Part shown: positions 8,477-16,872 of the stretch, piece after piece | How positions within the stretch are numbered: the first letter of the stretch is position 1 | How the letters are laid out: each line of letters opens with the position of its first letter | NCBI GenBank assembly: GCA_900128395.1 | Contig: LT649403.1 | Span: 1-28,322 of the forward strand | Direction of reading: 5' to 3' | Source of the DNA: Stramenopiles sp. TOSAG23-2 | Taxonomy: Eukaryota; Sar | Length of the DNA: 28,322 nt | Made by a program: the position numbers and the translations under genes | Notes under the pieces: generated by a model | Seen by the model: the letters and a program-made list of their open reading frames with translations, nothing else | What the model was told of the DNA's origin: nothing | Database searches by the model: none

Positions 8477-10219
8477 TCAATCTGAATCTGCTGATAATGA
8501 TAATTCATCAGACAATCCTGCAAGATCATCAGTAGAGGAATCTGTACCATAATCAAATTCTTCTCCATCATTCTGCTTTAATTCACGATAATCTTCATGA
8601 TTGCTACTATGTGTTTTTTTAATAATATTTTTATTGGACACAGTATCATCCTTTGCAATCATTGATATATTGTTTTCTTCTTTACCTTTATTATTATCTT
8701 GTTTACTAATTTCTTTACTTTCATTATTATTAACAGGAACTTTCTTTTTATTTTTTGTTATTGTTTTATTTTTCATCTCTAATTTATTTGCGACAATCCC
8801 ACCACGTCCTTTTTTTTTGGGATATACTTGTTGATTTGTATTGCTATTAACAATATTGTTACTATTGGTTTGATTGGTACTTCTATCATTGAGATCCATC
8901 ATTTTTGAAAACATCATTAATATCTTACTAAATTTTTTTCTACTTTTCTTCATCTGTCTTTTTAATGCATTAAATTCTGCCCTAGACACAAATTCACCCT
9001 CCTCTAAATCATCTAAATCACTGCCGCCACCACCACCGTTATTCCTTTCTGTTTTATTATTTTTTATCTTTTTTCTACGCCGTTGACTCTTTTTCTGTAT
9101 TCGAGGAGACTTATCAATAACTTCTTCGTCTCCAAAAAAGCCACTTTTTACCTGCTTTCCTATTTCACTTACAACATCATTATGTTTAATCATCTTCATT
9201 TCATCGACAATTTCTCTCCGTATCATATAGCTAAAGACTACACCATCAACTTTAGATGCAAGTTGTAAAGCAGTTTCCATTCGTGTATTTGGTAAATGAG
9301 GGTCACAACCGCATTGAATCATGCCAGCCAGTACGACGCAAATTTCATAACTATTTTCAGGCACATGTTCTTCCACATCTAACAATGCATGTAACACTCT
9401 ATGTAATGGTAATGATTCTTCATGATGGTGTATATCATCATCATCCACGTGTATACCATCATCTTCAACACGTTGTGCTTCATTGTATCCATATGCGAAT
9501 ATATTTGTTGCATCATGATTTGATAATTTCATTACATCGCCACATGTAGAAAAACCAATGGCACATAAATATCGTAAGAAAGTAGAATCTTGGCATAATT
9601 GATCAATTGGCATATCATCAAATACCTTGAAATCACGTGTTAATACCATTGCATGTAATGGTACAAAATCTTCACTCAATTCATATTCGCTACAAGCAAC
9701 TGGTAAAGCTGCAAGTATGGCCACATCTACTAATAAAAATTGAATGTAAAAATAATTTGCCTGTATAAAATATTGTGCAACAAAGTCTTTCATGCGTTCA
9801 CCGCCTTTTTTATCCTCATCCTCGTCGATTGTAAACCACCAATAATCAATTTTAGATGGTTCCATTCCTTCGCTCATTTTTCGTTGATGTATTCGTACAC
9901 AAGCTGTTGCTAAACGTTTTATTTGTTTGACTACAACACGTACAGTTTTAGCAATAAAAAGTAAAACATCCATTCGATTATGAAACTTGCGATCTTCATA
10001 TGGTAAATCAAGATAACCATTTAATTGTCGGAAATACTTGTTCATTGTCCCTTCAATTGACTTTGCTAATTTTTCTTCCTCGTTTTCTTGTAATATTTTC
10101 AAACTTTCTCCATAATAATCTATATTTCCTTCCCCATATGCGTCAATGAAATCAGCAATTGTTTCCTTATATGGTTCCATAGCATGACTATATACTTTTC
10201 TTTCACTTACGCTATCCAT
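8477..10219 (-). CDS. Unrecognised protein with weak ankyrin-like repeats and charged disordered C-terminus
   Basis: 580 aa from the ATG at 10219 to a TGA. Residues 1-350 are helical and acidic overall. At about 265-330 the sequence SLPLHRVLHALL...LAGMIQCGCDPHLPN...METALQLASKVDG has the spacing of degenerate ankyrin repeats (LL..GaDpn..n..g.TaL.lA). Residues about 378-395 (KSQRRRKKIKNNK) look like a nuclear localisation signal. Then come a Gly run, an acidic DLDDLEEGE, and a basic amphipathic helix (RAEFNALKRQMKKSRKKF, about 413-430). From there on the chain is Asn/Lys-rich and disordered, with an acidic Ser/Asp tail. A regulatory or scaffold protein, possibly nuclear, is a guess. I know no family with this layout. 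It is divergent from the TylF gene and convergent with the epsin gene. Confidence 0.85.
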   Translation of the reverse strand: MDSVSERKVYSHAMEPYKETIADFIDAYGEGNIDYYGESLKILQENEEEKLAKSIEGTMNKYFRQLNGYLDLPYEDRKFHNRMDVLLFIAKTVRVVVKQIKRLATACVRIHQRKMSEGMEPSKIDYWWFTIDEDEDKKGGERMKDFVAQYFIQANYFYIQFLLVDVAILAALPVACSEYELSEDFVPLHAMVLTRDFKVFDDMPIDQLCQDSTFLRYLCAIGFSTCGDVMKLSNHDATNIFAYGYNEAQRVEDDGIHVDDDDIHHHEESLPLHRVLHALLDVEEHVPENSYEICVVLAGMIQCGCDPHLPNTRMETALQLASKVDGVVFSYMIRREIVDEMKMIKHNDVVSEIGKQVKSGFFGDEEVIDKSPRIQKKSQRRRKKIKNNKTERNNGGGGGSDLDDLEEGEFVSRAEFNALKRQMKKSRKKFSKILMMFSKMMDLNDRSTNQTNSNNIVNSNTNQQVYPKKKGRGGIVANKLEMKNKTITKNKKKVPVNNNESKEISKQDNNKGKEENNISMIAKDDTVSNKNIIKKTHSSNHEDYRELKQNDGEEFDYGTDSSTDDLAGLSDELSLSADSD

Positions 10220-10816
10220 TTTATTTATTTTTTCAAACGCTTCTATATTATTACTAGAAAGTGATTTATTTATCTATGCATCTATATATACATATATAAT
10301 TTTCTAATAATGTTAAAGTACGTAATATTATTTACTATTCTCATCTATTATACACACATTGATGTTACCTCTTCTCTCTATATATATGTATGCACACGTA
10401 TAATTTTAAAATATTTGCACATTTATTATATATTTCTAATATTAGCAGTTATTTTTCAACTGTGCCTCTTCATGCCGATTTGTGCCTTCTGATCTAGCAT
10501 CAACATAGCAGGTGCTACGATATACGTAGAATAATTATAAAAGTTAAGGTAAAGGACTAAAATCATGATGATGAATTCAAATGAAGAAAAAATAATGCAA
10601 CAACAAAGCTGGAAAGCCAGAAAGCACCAAATGTGCAAATGTGCAGCAGGTTAGCAACAACGAACAAATAATAATAATAAGGGAATAATAGTTGCAATAA
10701 TAATACGAAAAAGAAAAAAATTATTATATATATATAAAAATTAGAATATACAATTGAAAATTGGAAAATAGTAATGTGTGTATCATGTAATCCATGCAAA
10801 CCAATCAAATGGTAAG
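10220..10816. other. Divergent intergenic gap 2 (597 bp)
   Basis: This is the 5'-5' spacer between the ankyrin-like gene and the TylF gene. It is AT-rich, with a more mixed stretch at about 10456-10660 that contains CAGGTGCTACG, AAAGCTGGAAAGCC and GTGCAGCAGG, plus a 29-codon upstream open frame (separate entry). AAT/ATA repeats cover 10665-10740. The bases immediately before the ATG at 10817 are GGTAAG, which looks like a splice donor but is probably accidental. Confidence 0.55.
10565..10654 (+). other. Short upstream open reading frame (29 codons) before the TylF gene
   Basis: ATG at 10565 runs to TAG at 10652-10654, giving MMMNSNEEKIMQQQSWKARK and nine more residues including two Cys. Its composition is less AT-biased than its surroundings. 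It ends in GCAGCAGGTTAG, where CAG|GT could also be read as an exon end. It may be a regulatory uORF, a first exon, or chance. Confidence 0.25.
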
Positions 10817-12847
10817 ATGGAATCATTCATTAGTATTGTAAATGTTTTGTTCCTTCTTATTCTTTTTTTAATAATAATAATTCCTGCGATTGATGGGATT
10901 CAAACATCATCCAAAATATTATTATGTGATGAAACAAAACATGTATTGTATCAAAATATAACGAAGTTAACGAAAAGTTTTGATTTCATTATATCGAATA
11001 AATTATTAATGGTAACGTTCAGACCACAGATTGAATTAAAAGAACATTTTGACATATTCACGGACATAACTTCCATGGAAATATCCATAAATGACAATGA
11101 TGTATGTAAAAAAATGGCTATTACAATAGCATATAATAATTTAGGTATTTATTATTCCATTTTAGGACAAGATCATTATATTGATGCAGTCGCAAATTTT
11201 GACAAAGCTACAAAGCTAGATCCAGTTGCAATTCAAATATATAGAAATTTAGCTTGGTTGCAACATGCTGTAACGGTTGATACAGATAGTGCAAACACTG
11301 TTTATAAAAACGTATACAGATTAAATTGGCTAAGATTGGTTGTATATTCCATGGTTAATGGAATAGAAATGGATTATAAACAATTGCGACTACAGATACT
11401 TCCATACTTAGAGTTACGATCTTTTGAAGAATCAACCACTCAAAATGCCATATCAAGTATAAACGGTACTATGTTAAAAGTTGAAAAAAATATGAATCAC
11501 TTAGTAATAGCTGATAGAATATGGGACATGCAATTTTTACATACCGGACATGGTTCCGTTTTTCTTTCTATCCATTCTAAAGATTGTGCTATACTCAATT
11601 CAAACGATAAGGATTGTGTATTATTTTATGAAAATATATTAAAACCACGGCCAAATATATTATTATCTTTATTTGAAATTAATATTGGTAAATCATCATG
11701 TTACGATCCGTTATTATTAAAAGAAAGCGAGAATTTAGTGGCATCAAATATGCCAAACCAAAATGTAAAAAAGCAAGATGCATATCATATGATGAAATAT
11801 TTAAATTTACTAAAATTTCAATTAATTGGGTTTTACGATGATCGTCTCGCAACGGAAGGGGGAGGTAAAGAAAATCGACCAATACCTAATATACATCAAA
11901 GATTGAAATGGTTGAGCAATAAAAAGCAATTTTCTGGACAATCATTATCTATTTCTATGGGTCGATTAAATAATATTAACTCATCTCTACATTTGGATGT
12001 ATATCCTGGTGATACTATGGCAAGTATAGGAATGATGAATAATATGTATTTTATTATTAAACATCTTATATCAAACAAGGTACATGGACATTTTTTAGAA
12101 GCTGGTGTATGGCGAGGCGGTATGACAATATGGATAAAAGCTGTTTTAAATTCAATGTTAGATTTTTATCATGTTGGTAATAATAATAGTGATAATCATG
12201 ATGATAAAAGCAAAAACCATTTCAATAACTATAAAGTTTTTGTAGCAGATAGTTTTGGTGGTGTACCTCCACCACGTAATTCATCTGCATTTTCATTTGA
12301 TTCTTGGCATCATCTACCAAAACATTTATATAAAGTTCAAATGCAACATGTCGTTTCAAATTTTGAAAAGTATTTTTTATTTTCATCTACGAGTGATCAT
12401 GATGATAAAAATAATATTTTTCAAAGTCATCAAGTTGAATTTTTGCCTGGTTATTTCAATGAATCATTAACTTCTTTTGACCATCCATTATCATTATTAC
12501 GAATTGATGCAGATAGTTATGAATCTATTTTAGACGTATTGAATAATTTGTATGACAATGTTGTGCCTGGTGGTATTATTATGATAGATGATTGGCATTT
12601 AAATGGAGCACGCCGTGCTGTTTTGGAATTTCGATTAAAGCGTGGAATCTTAGAGACACTCCTACCAGTGGCAGAAGATGCACTGTATGGTTGCGAAGAA
12701 CGAATGCCACATTTGTATCATAGTCATCCAAATAAACCTGTGCAAGGTATGTTTTTCGTTAAACGTCCTGAAAATGAACGTGGTACAAATGCAAAAGAAT
12801 ATTATTCACCATTTCTTGATCAATTGGGAATAGAACTAGATTATTAG
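10817..12847 (+). CDS. Secretory-pathway TPR protein with C-terminal TylF-type O-methyltransferase domain
   Basis: 676 aa from the ATG at 10817; the frame is open upstream only to a non-ATG codon. A long hydrophobic segment (residues about 4-25, VLFLLILFLIIIIPAI) is a signal peptide or type II anchor, so the enzyme probably works in the ER/Golgi lumen. Residues about 101-150 hold TPR-like helices (YNNLGIYYSILGQ...ANFDKATKLDP). From about 365 to 655 is a TylF/macrocin O-methyltransferase domain (SAM-dependent, Mg2+-dependent sugar or small-molecule O-methylation): YPGDTMASIGM, the SAM-site stretch HFLEAGVWRGGMTIW (about 423-437), FVADSFGGVPPP, then LLRIDADSYESILDVL (about 560-575) and VPGGIIMIDDW with acidic residues expected to hold the metal. 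A glycan substrate is likely but inferred. An insert of Asn/Asp/His residues follows the SAM site. It ends in TAG. Confidence 0.9.
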   Translation: MESFISIVNVLFLLILFLIIIIPAIDGIQTSSKILLCDETKHVLYQNITKLTKSFDFIISNKLLMVTFRPQIELKEHFDIFTDITSMEISINDNDVCKKMAITIAYNNLGIYYSILGQDHYIDAVANFDKATKLDPVAIQIYRNLAWLQHAVTVDTDSANTVYKNVYRLNWLRLVVYSMVNGIEMDYKQLRLQILPYLELRSFEESTTQNAISSINGTMLKVEKNMNHLVIADRIWDMQFLHTGHGSVFLSIHSKDCAILNSNDKDCVLFYENILKPRPNILLSLFEINIGKSSCYDPLLLKESENLVASNMPNQNVKKQDAYHMMKYLNLLKFQLIGFYDDRLATEGGGKENRPIPNIHQRLKWLSNKKQFSGQSLSISMGRLNNINSSLHLDVYPGDTMASIGMMNNMYFIIKHLISNKVHGHFLEAGVWRGGMTIWIKAVLNSMLDFYHVGNNNSDNHDDKSKNHFNNYKVFVADSFGGVPPPRNSSAFSFDSWHHLPKHLYKVQMQHVVSNFEKYFLFSSTSDHDDKNNIFQSHQVEFLPGYFNESLTSFDHPLSLLRIDADSYESILDVLNNLYDNVVPGGIIMIDDWHLNGARRAVLEFRLKRGILETLLPVAEDALYGCEERMPHLYHSHPNKPVQGMFFVKRPENERGTNAKEYYSPFLDQLGIELDY

Positions 12848-13614
12848 AGAGTGCGTGTGTGGGAGAAAATACCGGTGTGATGTGATATTTTGTGTGTGGT
12901 ATCATATGAGATTCGTACGATATTATGTAGTTACATGATATCTCTAAAACATACGTATGATAAACACACTGGTTCTCAAGAGTATGATATGATGTAGAGT
13001 GTTATTTGAAGAGTAAAAATATATACATGTATGTACATAAAAATATACTGATAACTTTTGGAAATAGTTGAGATACGAAAAGTATATATAAATATTACTA
13101 TATTATACTTCGTACATACGAAGTATAATATTACATTACGAAGTATAATGTACGAAGTACAAACACACCATGCGCACATGAAAAATTATTATGATTTAAA
13201 ATTTTAAAAAACAGTGTACGAACGTACGACGTATCATACTCGTACAAAATAGCTTGGAAAACGCGCTTGTATTTTTATTATATATTTTAGTACGATAAAT
13301 ATAAAAAAGAAACAAAAAGGTATATTTTAAAAGGAGCTTTTTAAAATTATTTTATCAAAAGTTTTACTCAATTTCGATTCTCTCTCTCGCTTTCCTCTAT
13401 TAACAAATCTTTTTTTGCTCTCTCCGCTTATTGTTTCTCTTTTTTTTTATTATTATTTTCATACTATCCCCTTTCCCTACCCAAAAAGATAAATATCTTT
13501 TACACTGAAGAAGCCTATGCATACTATAATTTTTGACATTTTTTTTTGTGAAATACAATTTATAGATATTTAATATAAATTACACGTCAATTGTTATATT
13601 TAAATGAACTTCAT
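12848..13614. other. Convergent intergenic gap 3 (767 bp), rich in TACG/CGTA palindromes
   Basis: This is the longest 3'-3' gap. Numerous TACGA/TCGTA motifs include TTCGTACGAT near 12915, CATACGTATG near 12953, the loxP-like cluster at 13100-13159, and a dense run GTACGAACGTACGACGTAT near 13215-13233. From about 13376 to 13450 there is a pyrimidine-rich tract (CTCTCTCTCG, CTCTCTCCGC, poly-T). It reads as purine-rich in the 3' flank of the minus-strand gene. No gene is seen. Confidence 0.6.
13100..13159. repeat. loxP-like palindrome and TACGAAGTA cluster
   Basis: A 32-bp palindrome at 13100-13131 has 15-bp perfect arms (ATATTATACTTCGTA and complement) around CA. The 9-mer TACGAAGTA recurs at 13117-13125, 13137-13145 and 13151-13159, with one inverted copy at 13106-13114. 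A second inverted repeat, ACATTA...TAATGT, brackets the middle copy. The half-site ACTTCGTA resembles the inner part of phage P1 loxP, but the long 8-bp spacer of loxP is absent. Confidence 0.7.
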
Positions 13615-13830
13615 TTAATTAACAGTTGTACTTTGTGTGGATGTTTCTGGTGCAGCGTCAGCGCCAGTTGCACCGGTTGCTTCAGCTTTGTTATCTGCTA
13701 ATTTATCGCCAGAGTTAGTTTGGGATGATGCGGATGGAGTTGCATCTGCTTTTTTCTCTTCGCCTTCGGTTGATTTTTCATTAACTTTGGTGTCATCAAC
13801 AGTTGTCAAATATATAATGTATAAGCCGGC
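13615..13830 (-). CDS. Probable 3' terminal exon of a spliced gene encoding an acidic Ala/Thr/Glu-rich C-terminus
   Basis: An open frame ends in TAA at 13615-13617 and encodes about 71 residues. It begins AGLYIIYLTTVDDTKV and continues into a Lys/Glu/Ala/Thr/Asp-rich disordered tail ending STQSTTVN. Use of GGC, ACC, TCC, GAC and GCT codons stands out against the AT-rich flanks and supports coding, perhaps in a well-expressed gene. There is no ATG in the frame, and an in-frame TAG at 13831-13833 blocks extension. TAG directly before GCC makes an acceptable splice acceptor, so an upstream exon is likely. One phase-compatible candidate is a short ATG exon at 14077-14045 followed by GTAAAA; this is unproven. 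The YIIYL stretch could be the end of a membrane helix. Alternatively it is a broken gene. Confidence 0.5.
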   Translation of the reverse strand, partial: AGLYIIYLTTVDDTKVNEKSTEGEEKKADATPSASSQTNSGDKLADNKAEATGATGADAAPETSTQSTTVN

Positions 13831-14492
13831 CTATCTATTTACTTTATATAAACTTGGTCTAAAACGTTGAAGAGGGTAATCAGTCAATCAATGATTGATA
13901 ATAATAATAATAATATATATATGTATACATACAGCAAGCAAAAGATATAAAACTGTACTATATGGTTTTCCCTAAAATGTTATGCATCATTTTCCATTTC
14001 ATATATAATGCATCACACATGTGTCGTCCCCTTCCAAATTTTACATTATTATTATTTCTTTCATCTCCTCTCTTCATTATATCACCTTAATATTCCCTAC
14101 CCACAGCTTAAATATAGAAATAGGCTGACATACGATTAACAATCACATTTTGTGGCAGTTGGTAAGCTGGTAAGGTGTGAAGAATAATTTGTAATTTGTA
14201 GTATAGTGATTTTTCCTCCATCATCGTTGCCATCCAGATTTTATTATTTATTGCTTTTTCATTCGTAGAACATATATATACATATTATTGATGCTAGATG
14301 ATTTGATGGGAAGAGAAACCATCGGGTTTACACACCAAAACACATTGGCACGGACAAATAAAATTCTGTTGATTTGTTTGTTTATTTGTGCGTATGTATG
14401 CGTGTATCTTTTATCTTTCGTAGTCTCCTTCTTCCTTTTCCTATTGTCTTTTACAAACAGAAACATTTTTGCCTCCGCTTGTTTGTAATATA
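13831..14492. other. Divergent intergenic gap 3 (662 bp)
   Basis: It probably holds the missing 5' part of the gene at 13615-13830. On the minus strand there are two small ATG frames: 14233-14108 (41 codons, containing a GTATGT donor-like site) and 14077-13958 (39 codons, containing AAT|GTAAAA). An ATA/TAA repeat lies at about 13898-13921. GTAAGCTGGTAAGG at 14162-14175 is the least AT-rich spot. The 5' leader of the carrier gene (14380-14490) is T-rich. Confidence 0.45.
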
Positions 14493-15452
14493 ATGAATAA
14501 GAAAATTAAAAAAAAAGCAAATACATTTCAACATTTAATATCTGGTACTACTGCTGGCATTCTTACGACGGTATGTTTACACCCATTAGATTTAATTAAA
14601 ACTAGGTTTCAAGTGCACGAAGGGAATATTGGGAGGTCGCATAAGCAGGCGAAATATCGCTCGACATGGCATGGAATAAGGACGGTTGTCTCGAATGAAG
14701 GCCTACGTGCCTTGTATCAAGGAATTACCCCTGCAACGTTTGGTTCAGGATCTGCGTGGGGTTTATATTTTTTCTTTTATGAATCATATAAAAAACAAAA
14801 TCAATTTTTATTGGATGGAAATGAGTTTTACAATAACAAGACATTTGTCAATTTATGTAGTAGTTCACAAGCTGGTGTTACCACTGTTTTTATAACAAAT
14901 CCAATATGGCTTGTGAAAACACGGATGCAAGTACAAGATAAATCATTATTTACACAAGGTGGTGGAACTGCAACAACACAACCACATCAAACATTTTATC
15001 GTAGTATGCCTCATGCGTTTAAAACTATAATTCAAGAAGAAGGTTTTTTTGCTTTATATCGTGGCCTTCTTCCTGCGTTATTTTTAGTGTCCCATGGTGT
15101 TATCCAGTTCGTCGTGTACGAGGAATTGAAAACACTTGTAACTAATGATGGAAATAAAAAATTAGGAATATTAGAACCATTATGGATGGGTGCAATATCA
15201 AAAACAATTGCATCGACTGCTACTTATCCATGGCAAACCATTAAATCTAGAATACAGCAACGTCAAAAATTAGATGCAAAACCATATAATGGTATGATTG
15301 ATTGTGGTACACGGATTATTAAAAATGAAGGTATACGTGGATTATATAAAGGCTTAGCACCAAATTTAATGCGTATTGCCCCTAGTGCTGCTATTACATT
15401 TTTCACATATGAAAATGTTAAAGAATTTTTGATCAATAATAATTATTTTTAA
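14493..15452 (+). CDS. Mitochondrial carrier (SLC25) of the folate/FAD/NAD+ transporter type
   Basis: 319 aa from the ATG at 14493; an upstream extension would need a TTG start. It has the threefold carrier repeat with three signatures: HPLDLIKTRFQ (Pro31), NPIWLVKTRMQ (Pro137) and YPWQTIKSRIQQ (Pro246). Trp in the second signature and an aromatic residue plus Gln in place of the acidic residue in the third are characteristic of the SLC25A32/Flx1/Ndt branch that moves folate, FAD or pyrimidine-type nucleotides, including NAD+, across the inner membrane (family knowledge; the exact substrate cannot be told). Six membrane helices and GLYKGLAPNLMRIAPSAAITF near the C-terminus fit a full-length carrier of usual size. 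A short Lys-rich N-terminus precedes helix 1. It converges on the bL28 gene; both products would be mitochondrial, but they are transcribed towards each other. Confidence 0.95.
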   Translation: MNKKIKKKANTFQHLISGTTAGILTTVCLHPLDLIKTRFQVHEGNIGRSHKQAKYRSTWHGIRTVVSNEGLRALYQGITPATFGSGSAWGLYFFFYESYKKQNQFLLDGNEFYNNKTFVNLCSSSQAGVTTVFITNPIWLVKTRMQVQDKSLFTQGGGTATTQPHQTFYRSMPHAFKTIIQEEGFFALYRGLLPALFLVSHGVIQFVVYEELKTLVTNDGNKKLGILEPLWMGAISKTIASTATYPWQTIKSRIQQRQKLDAKPYNGMIDCGTRIIKNEGIRGLYKGLAPNLMRIAPSAAITFFTYENVKEFLINNNYF

Positions 15453-15791
15453 AAAAAAAATTGTTGATAGTATATATCCGGATATATAATCGAAAATGTA
15501 TAAATAGAATGTAAAAAAAAGAAAAAAGACAGGCACATTATAATAGCACTAAGAAGCGCATTAGTAAAAAAATAAAATGTAAAAAATTATTTCTTTTTAT
15601 CCGACTTCGTACGAAAAATACAAAGGAACAAAAAACCACGTGACGCACATGTTATATTTTTTACGGGTTCGTATGAATTTGTAGCGTGTAGAGATATAAA
15701 AATTTTAATTATTATATTACTACTCAAAAACATATATATATATAATATTTAAAAAAAATATATGTACTCTCTCTCGTAAAATATATTAGTC
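15453..15791. other. Convergent intergenic gap 4 (339 bp)
   Basis: It contains a perfect 18-bp palindrome at 15471-15488, TTCGTACGAA at 15606-15615, further TACG/CGTA motifs (TTTACGGGTTCGTATG near 15660), and a CTCTCTCTCG stretch just before the minus-strand stop. No gene is seen. Confidence 0.6.
15471..15488. repeat. Perfect 18-bp palindrome downstream of carrier gene
   Basis: TATATATCCGGATATATA equals its own reverse complement. It starts about 18 bp after the TAA of the carrier gene. The CCGG centre makes it less trivial than a pure AT palindrome. Confidence 0.6.
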
Positions 15792-16148
15792 TCAACTTGA
15801 TTCTTTCAACTTTTCTTGCATTTGTTTTCGTAAATCCAATGCTATTTCAGAACCATGTGCTTGGAATTTTCTTACTGGATAATTTAATATATAATTATCA
15901 AAACCATTATATTTCTCAATCGTACGTAACACTGACGTAGTAACTGGTATTTTAAAATCTTTATCTAGCAATTCACTATACATTTTTTTCTTTTGAACAT
16001 TTGGATTCCATCGCCTACGTGTTTTTCTATTAGAGAAACTAACATGATTACCAAATCGTACCTCTTTTCCACCATACAAACCACGCTTTAAACGTCCCAT
16101 TTTCGCTCTCAATTGAAATATTGCACGTGCTGATGTACGTACACTCAT
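15792..16148 (-). CDS. MRPL28: Mitochondrial large-subunit ribosomal protein bL28m
   Basis: 118 aa from the ATG at 16148 to a TGA. The core matches the bacterial L28 fold: RGLYGGKEVRFGNHVSFSNR, KTRRRWNPNVQ, then a beta-rich part (KDFKIPVTTSVLRTIEKYNG) and a C-terminal helix. L28 sits on the surface of the large ribosomal subunit and binds 23S-type rRNA through its basic N-terminal half. The extra N-terminal MSVRTSARAIFQLRAKMGR is Arg-rich with no acidic residue, as expected of a mitochondrial presequence. The C-terminal extension of about 30 residues is usual for mitochondrial forms. A plastid version would normally have a longer transit peptide. The genes on either side are unrelated. Confidence 0.92.
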   Translation of the reverse strand: MSVRTSARAIFQLRAKMGRLKRGLYGGKEVRFGNHVSFSNRKTRRRWNPNVQKKKMYSELLDKDFKIPVTTSVLRTIEKYNGFDNYILNYPVRKFQAHGSEIALDLRKQMQEKLKESS

Positions 16149-16872
16149 ATTATACAGTGTCGTTTATATAAATTATATGTATATATATATATAGTGTTTT
16201 ATTTTACGTTATTTTATTTTTACATACAAAAAAGGATGGGAAAAAACTATATTTATTGATATTATTATTCTATAAAGTTTATTTATCCATGGATATATAT
16301 TTTATCTACTTACATTTATTACTTTACTAGTACATTTACACATTGCCAGATTGCTGCAGCAGAGGATTCAATAATTTATTATTGGCCATTATATTGCAGA
16401 TATTTAAGGTGAATAACAATTCCATTTTTAATGCTATGTACGTGTTAATACAGTAAAAAGAACACAGCATGTCTATAGTTCCGGCATTCCGCATTTTTTA
16501 GGCTTTCAGGCTTTTTCCAGCTTTCCAGCTTTCCAGCTTTTTCCCAACAAACTCCAGCTTTTTTTCGTTAATTTTAGATATAAATAGGATATTTACAAAA
16601 ATTACATTATACATTAGTATAGATTTTTCGTTAGTGATTTTTTTCATCCAATTATAACACAGGTTTAATAGTAACAGTAGCTCTTCTTGTTTATTTATTA
16701 GCTTGCATTATTACGGTATTATAGTATACTATTATAATTATATGCTTATTATATTATCAAAAGATGCATACAAAATAGAATATATACATAGTCTATATAG
16801 AAACTTCTTTCTCAAGTTAGAAATTAATTGCGACGAGTATTGTTCAACAGTTTTTTTTTTCAGCAGAGCATA
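16149..16872. other. Divergent intergenic gap 4 (724 bp)
   Basis: It contains a CAG/CTG patch (TTGCCAGATTGCTGCAGCAG at 16343-16362) and the GGCTTT/TTTCCAGC repeat cluster at 16498-16562. Just before the start of the IQ gene, 10 T residues followed by CAGCAG (16851-16866) resemble a 3' splice site in a 5' leader. The remainder is AT-rich with nothing recognised. Confidence 0.5.
16498..16562. repeat. Tandem TTTCCAGC repeat cluster
   Basis: Three perfect head-to-tail copies of TTTCCAGC lie at 16514-16537. GGCTTTCAGGCTTTTTCCAGC precedes them in degenerate form, and another CCAGCTTTTTT follows at 16554. The reverse complement GCTGGAAAGC occurs once at 10609-10618 in divergent gap 2. It may be a transcription-factor binding array or a minisatellite. 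Confidence 0.6.

Noticed and set aside
13100-13131. Genuine loxP recombination site
   Set aside because: The arms resemble lox half-sites, but the spacer is 2 bp instead of 8 bp and no recombinase is present in the window.
13831-13833. UAG reassigned to an amino acid, which would join upstream codons to the acidic frame
   Set aside because: TAG ends the TylF gene in a sensible place, and TGA and TAA end other genes, so the standard code holds; a TGA also lies a little further upstream in the same frame.
13637-13870. 77-codon + strand open frame opposite the acidic exon
   Set aside because: It would need a GTG start and is a mirror of the minus-strand coding bias; the minus frame has more natural codon use and a proper stop.
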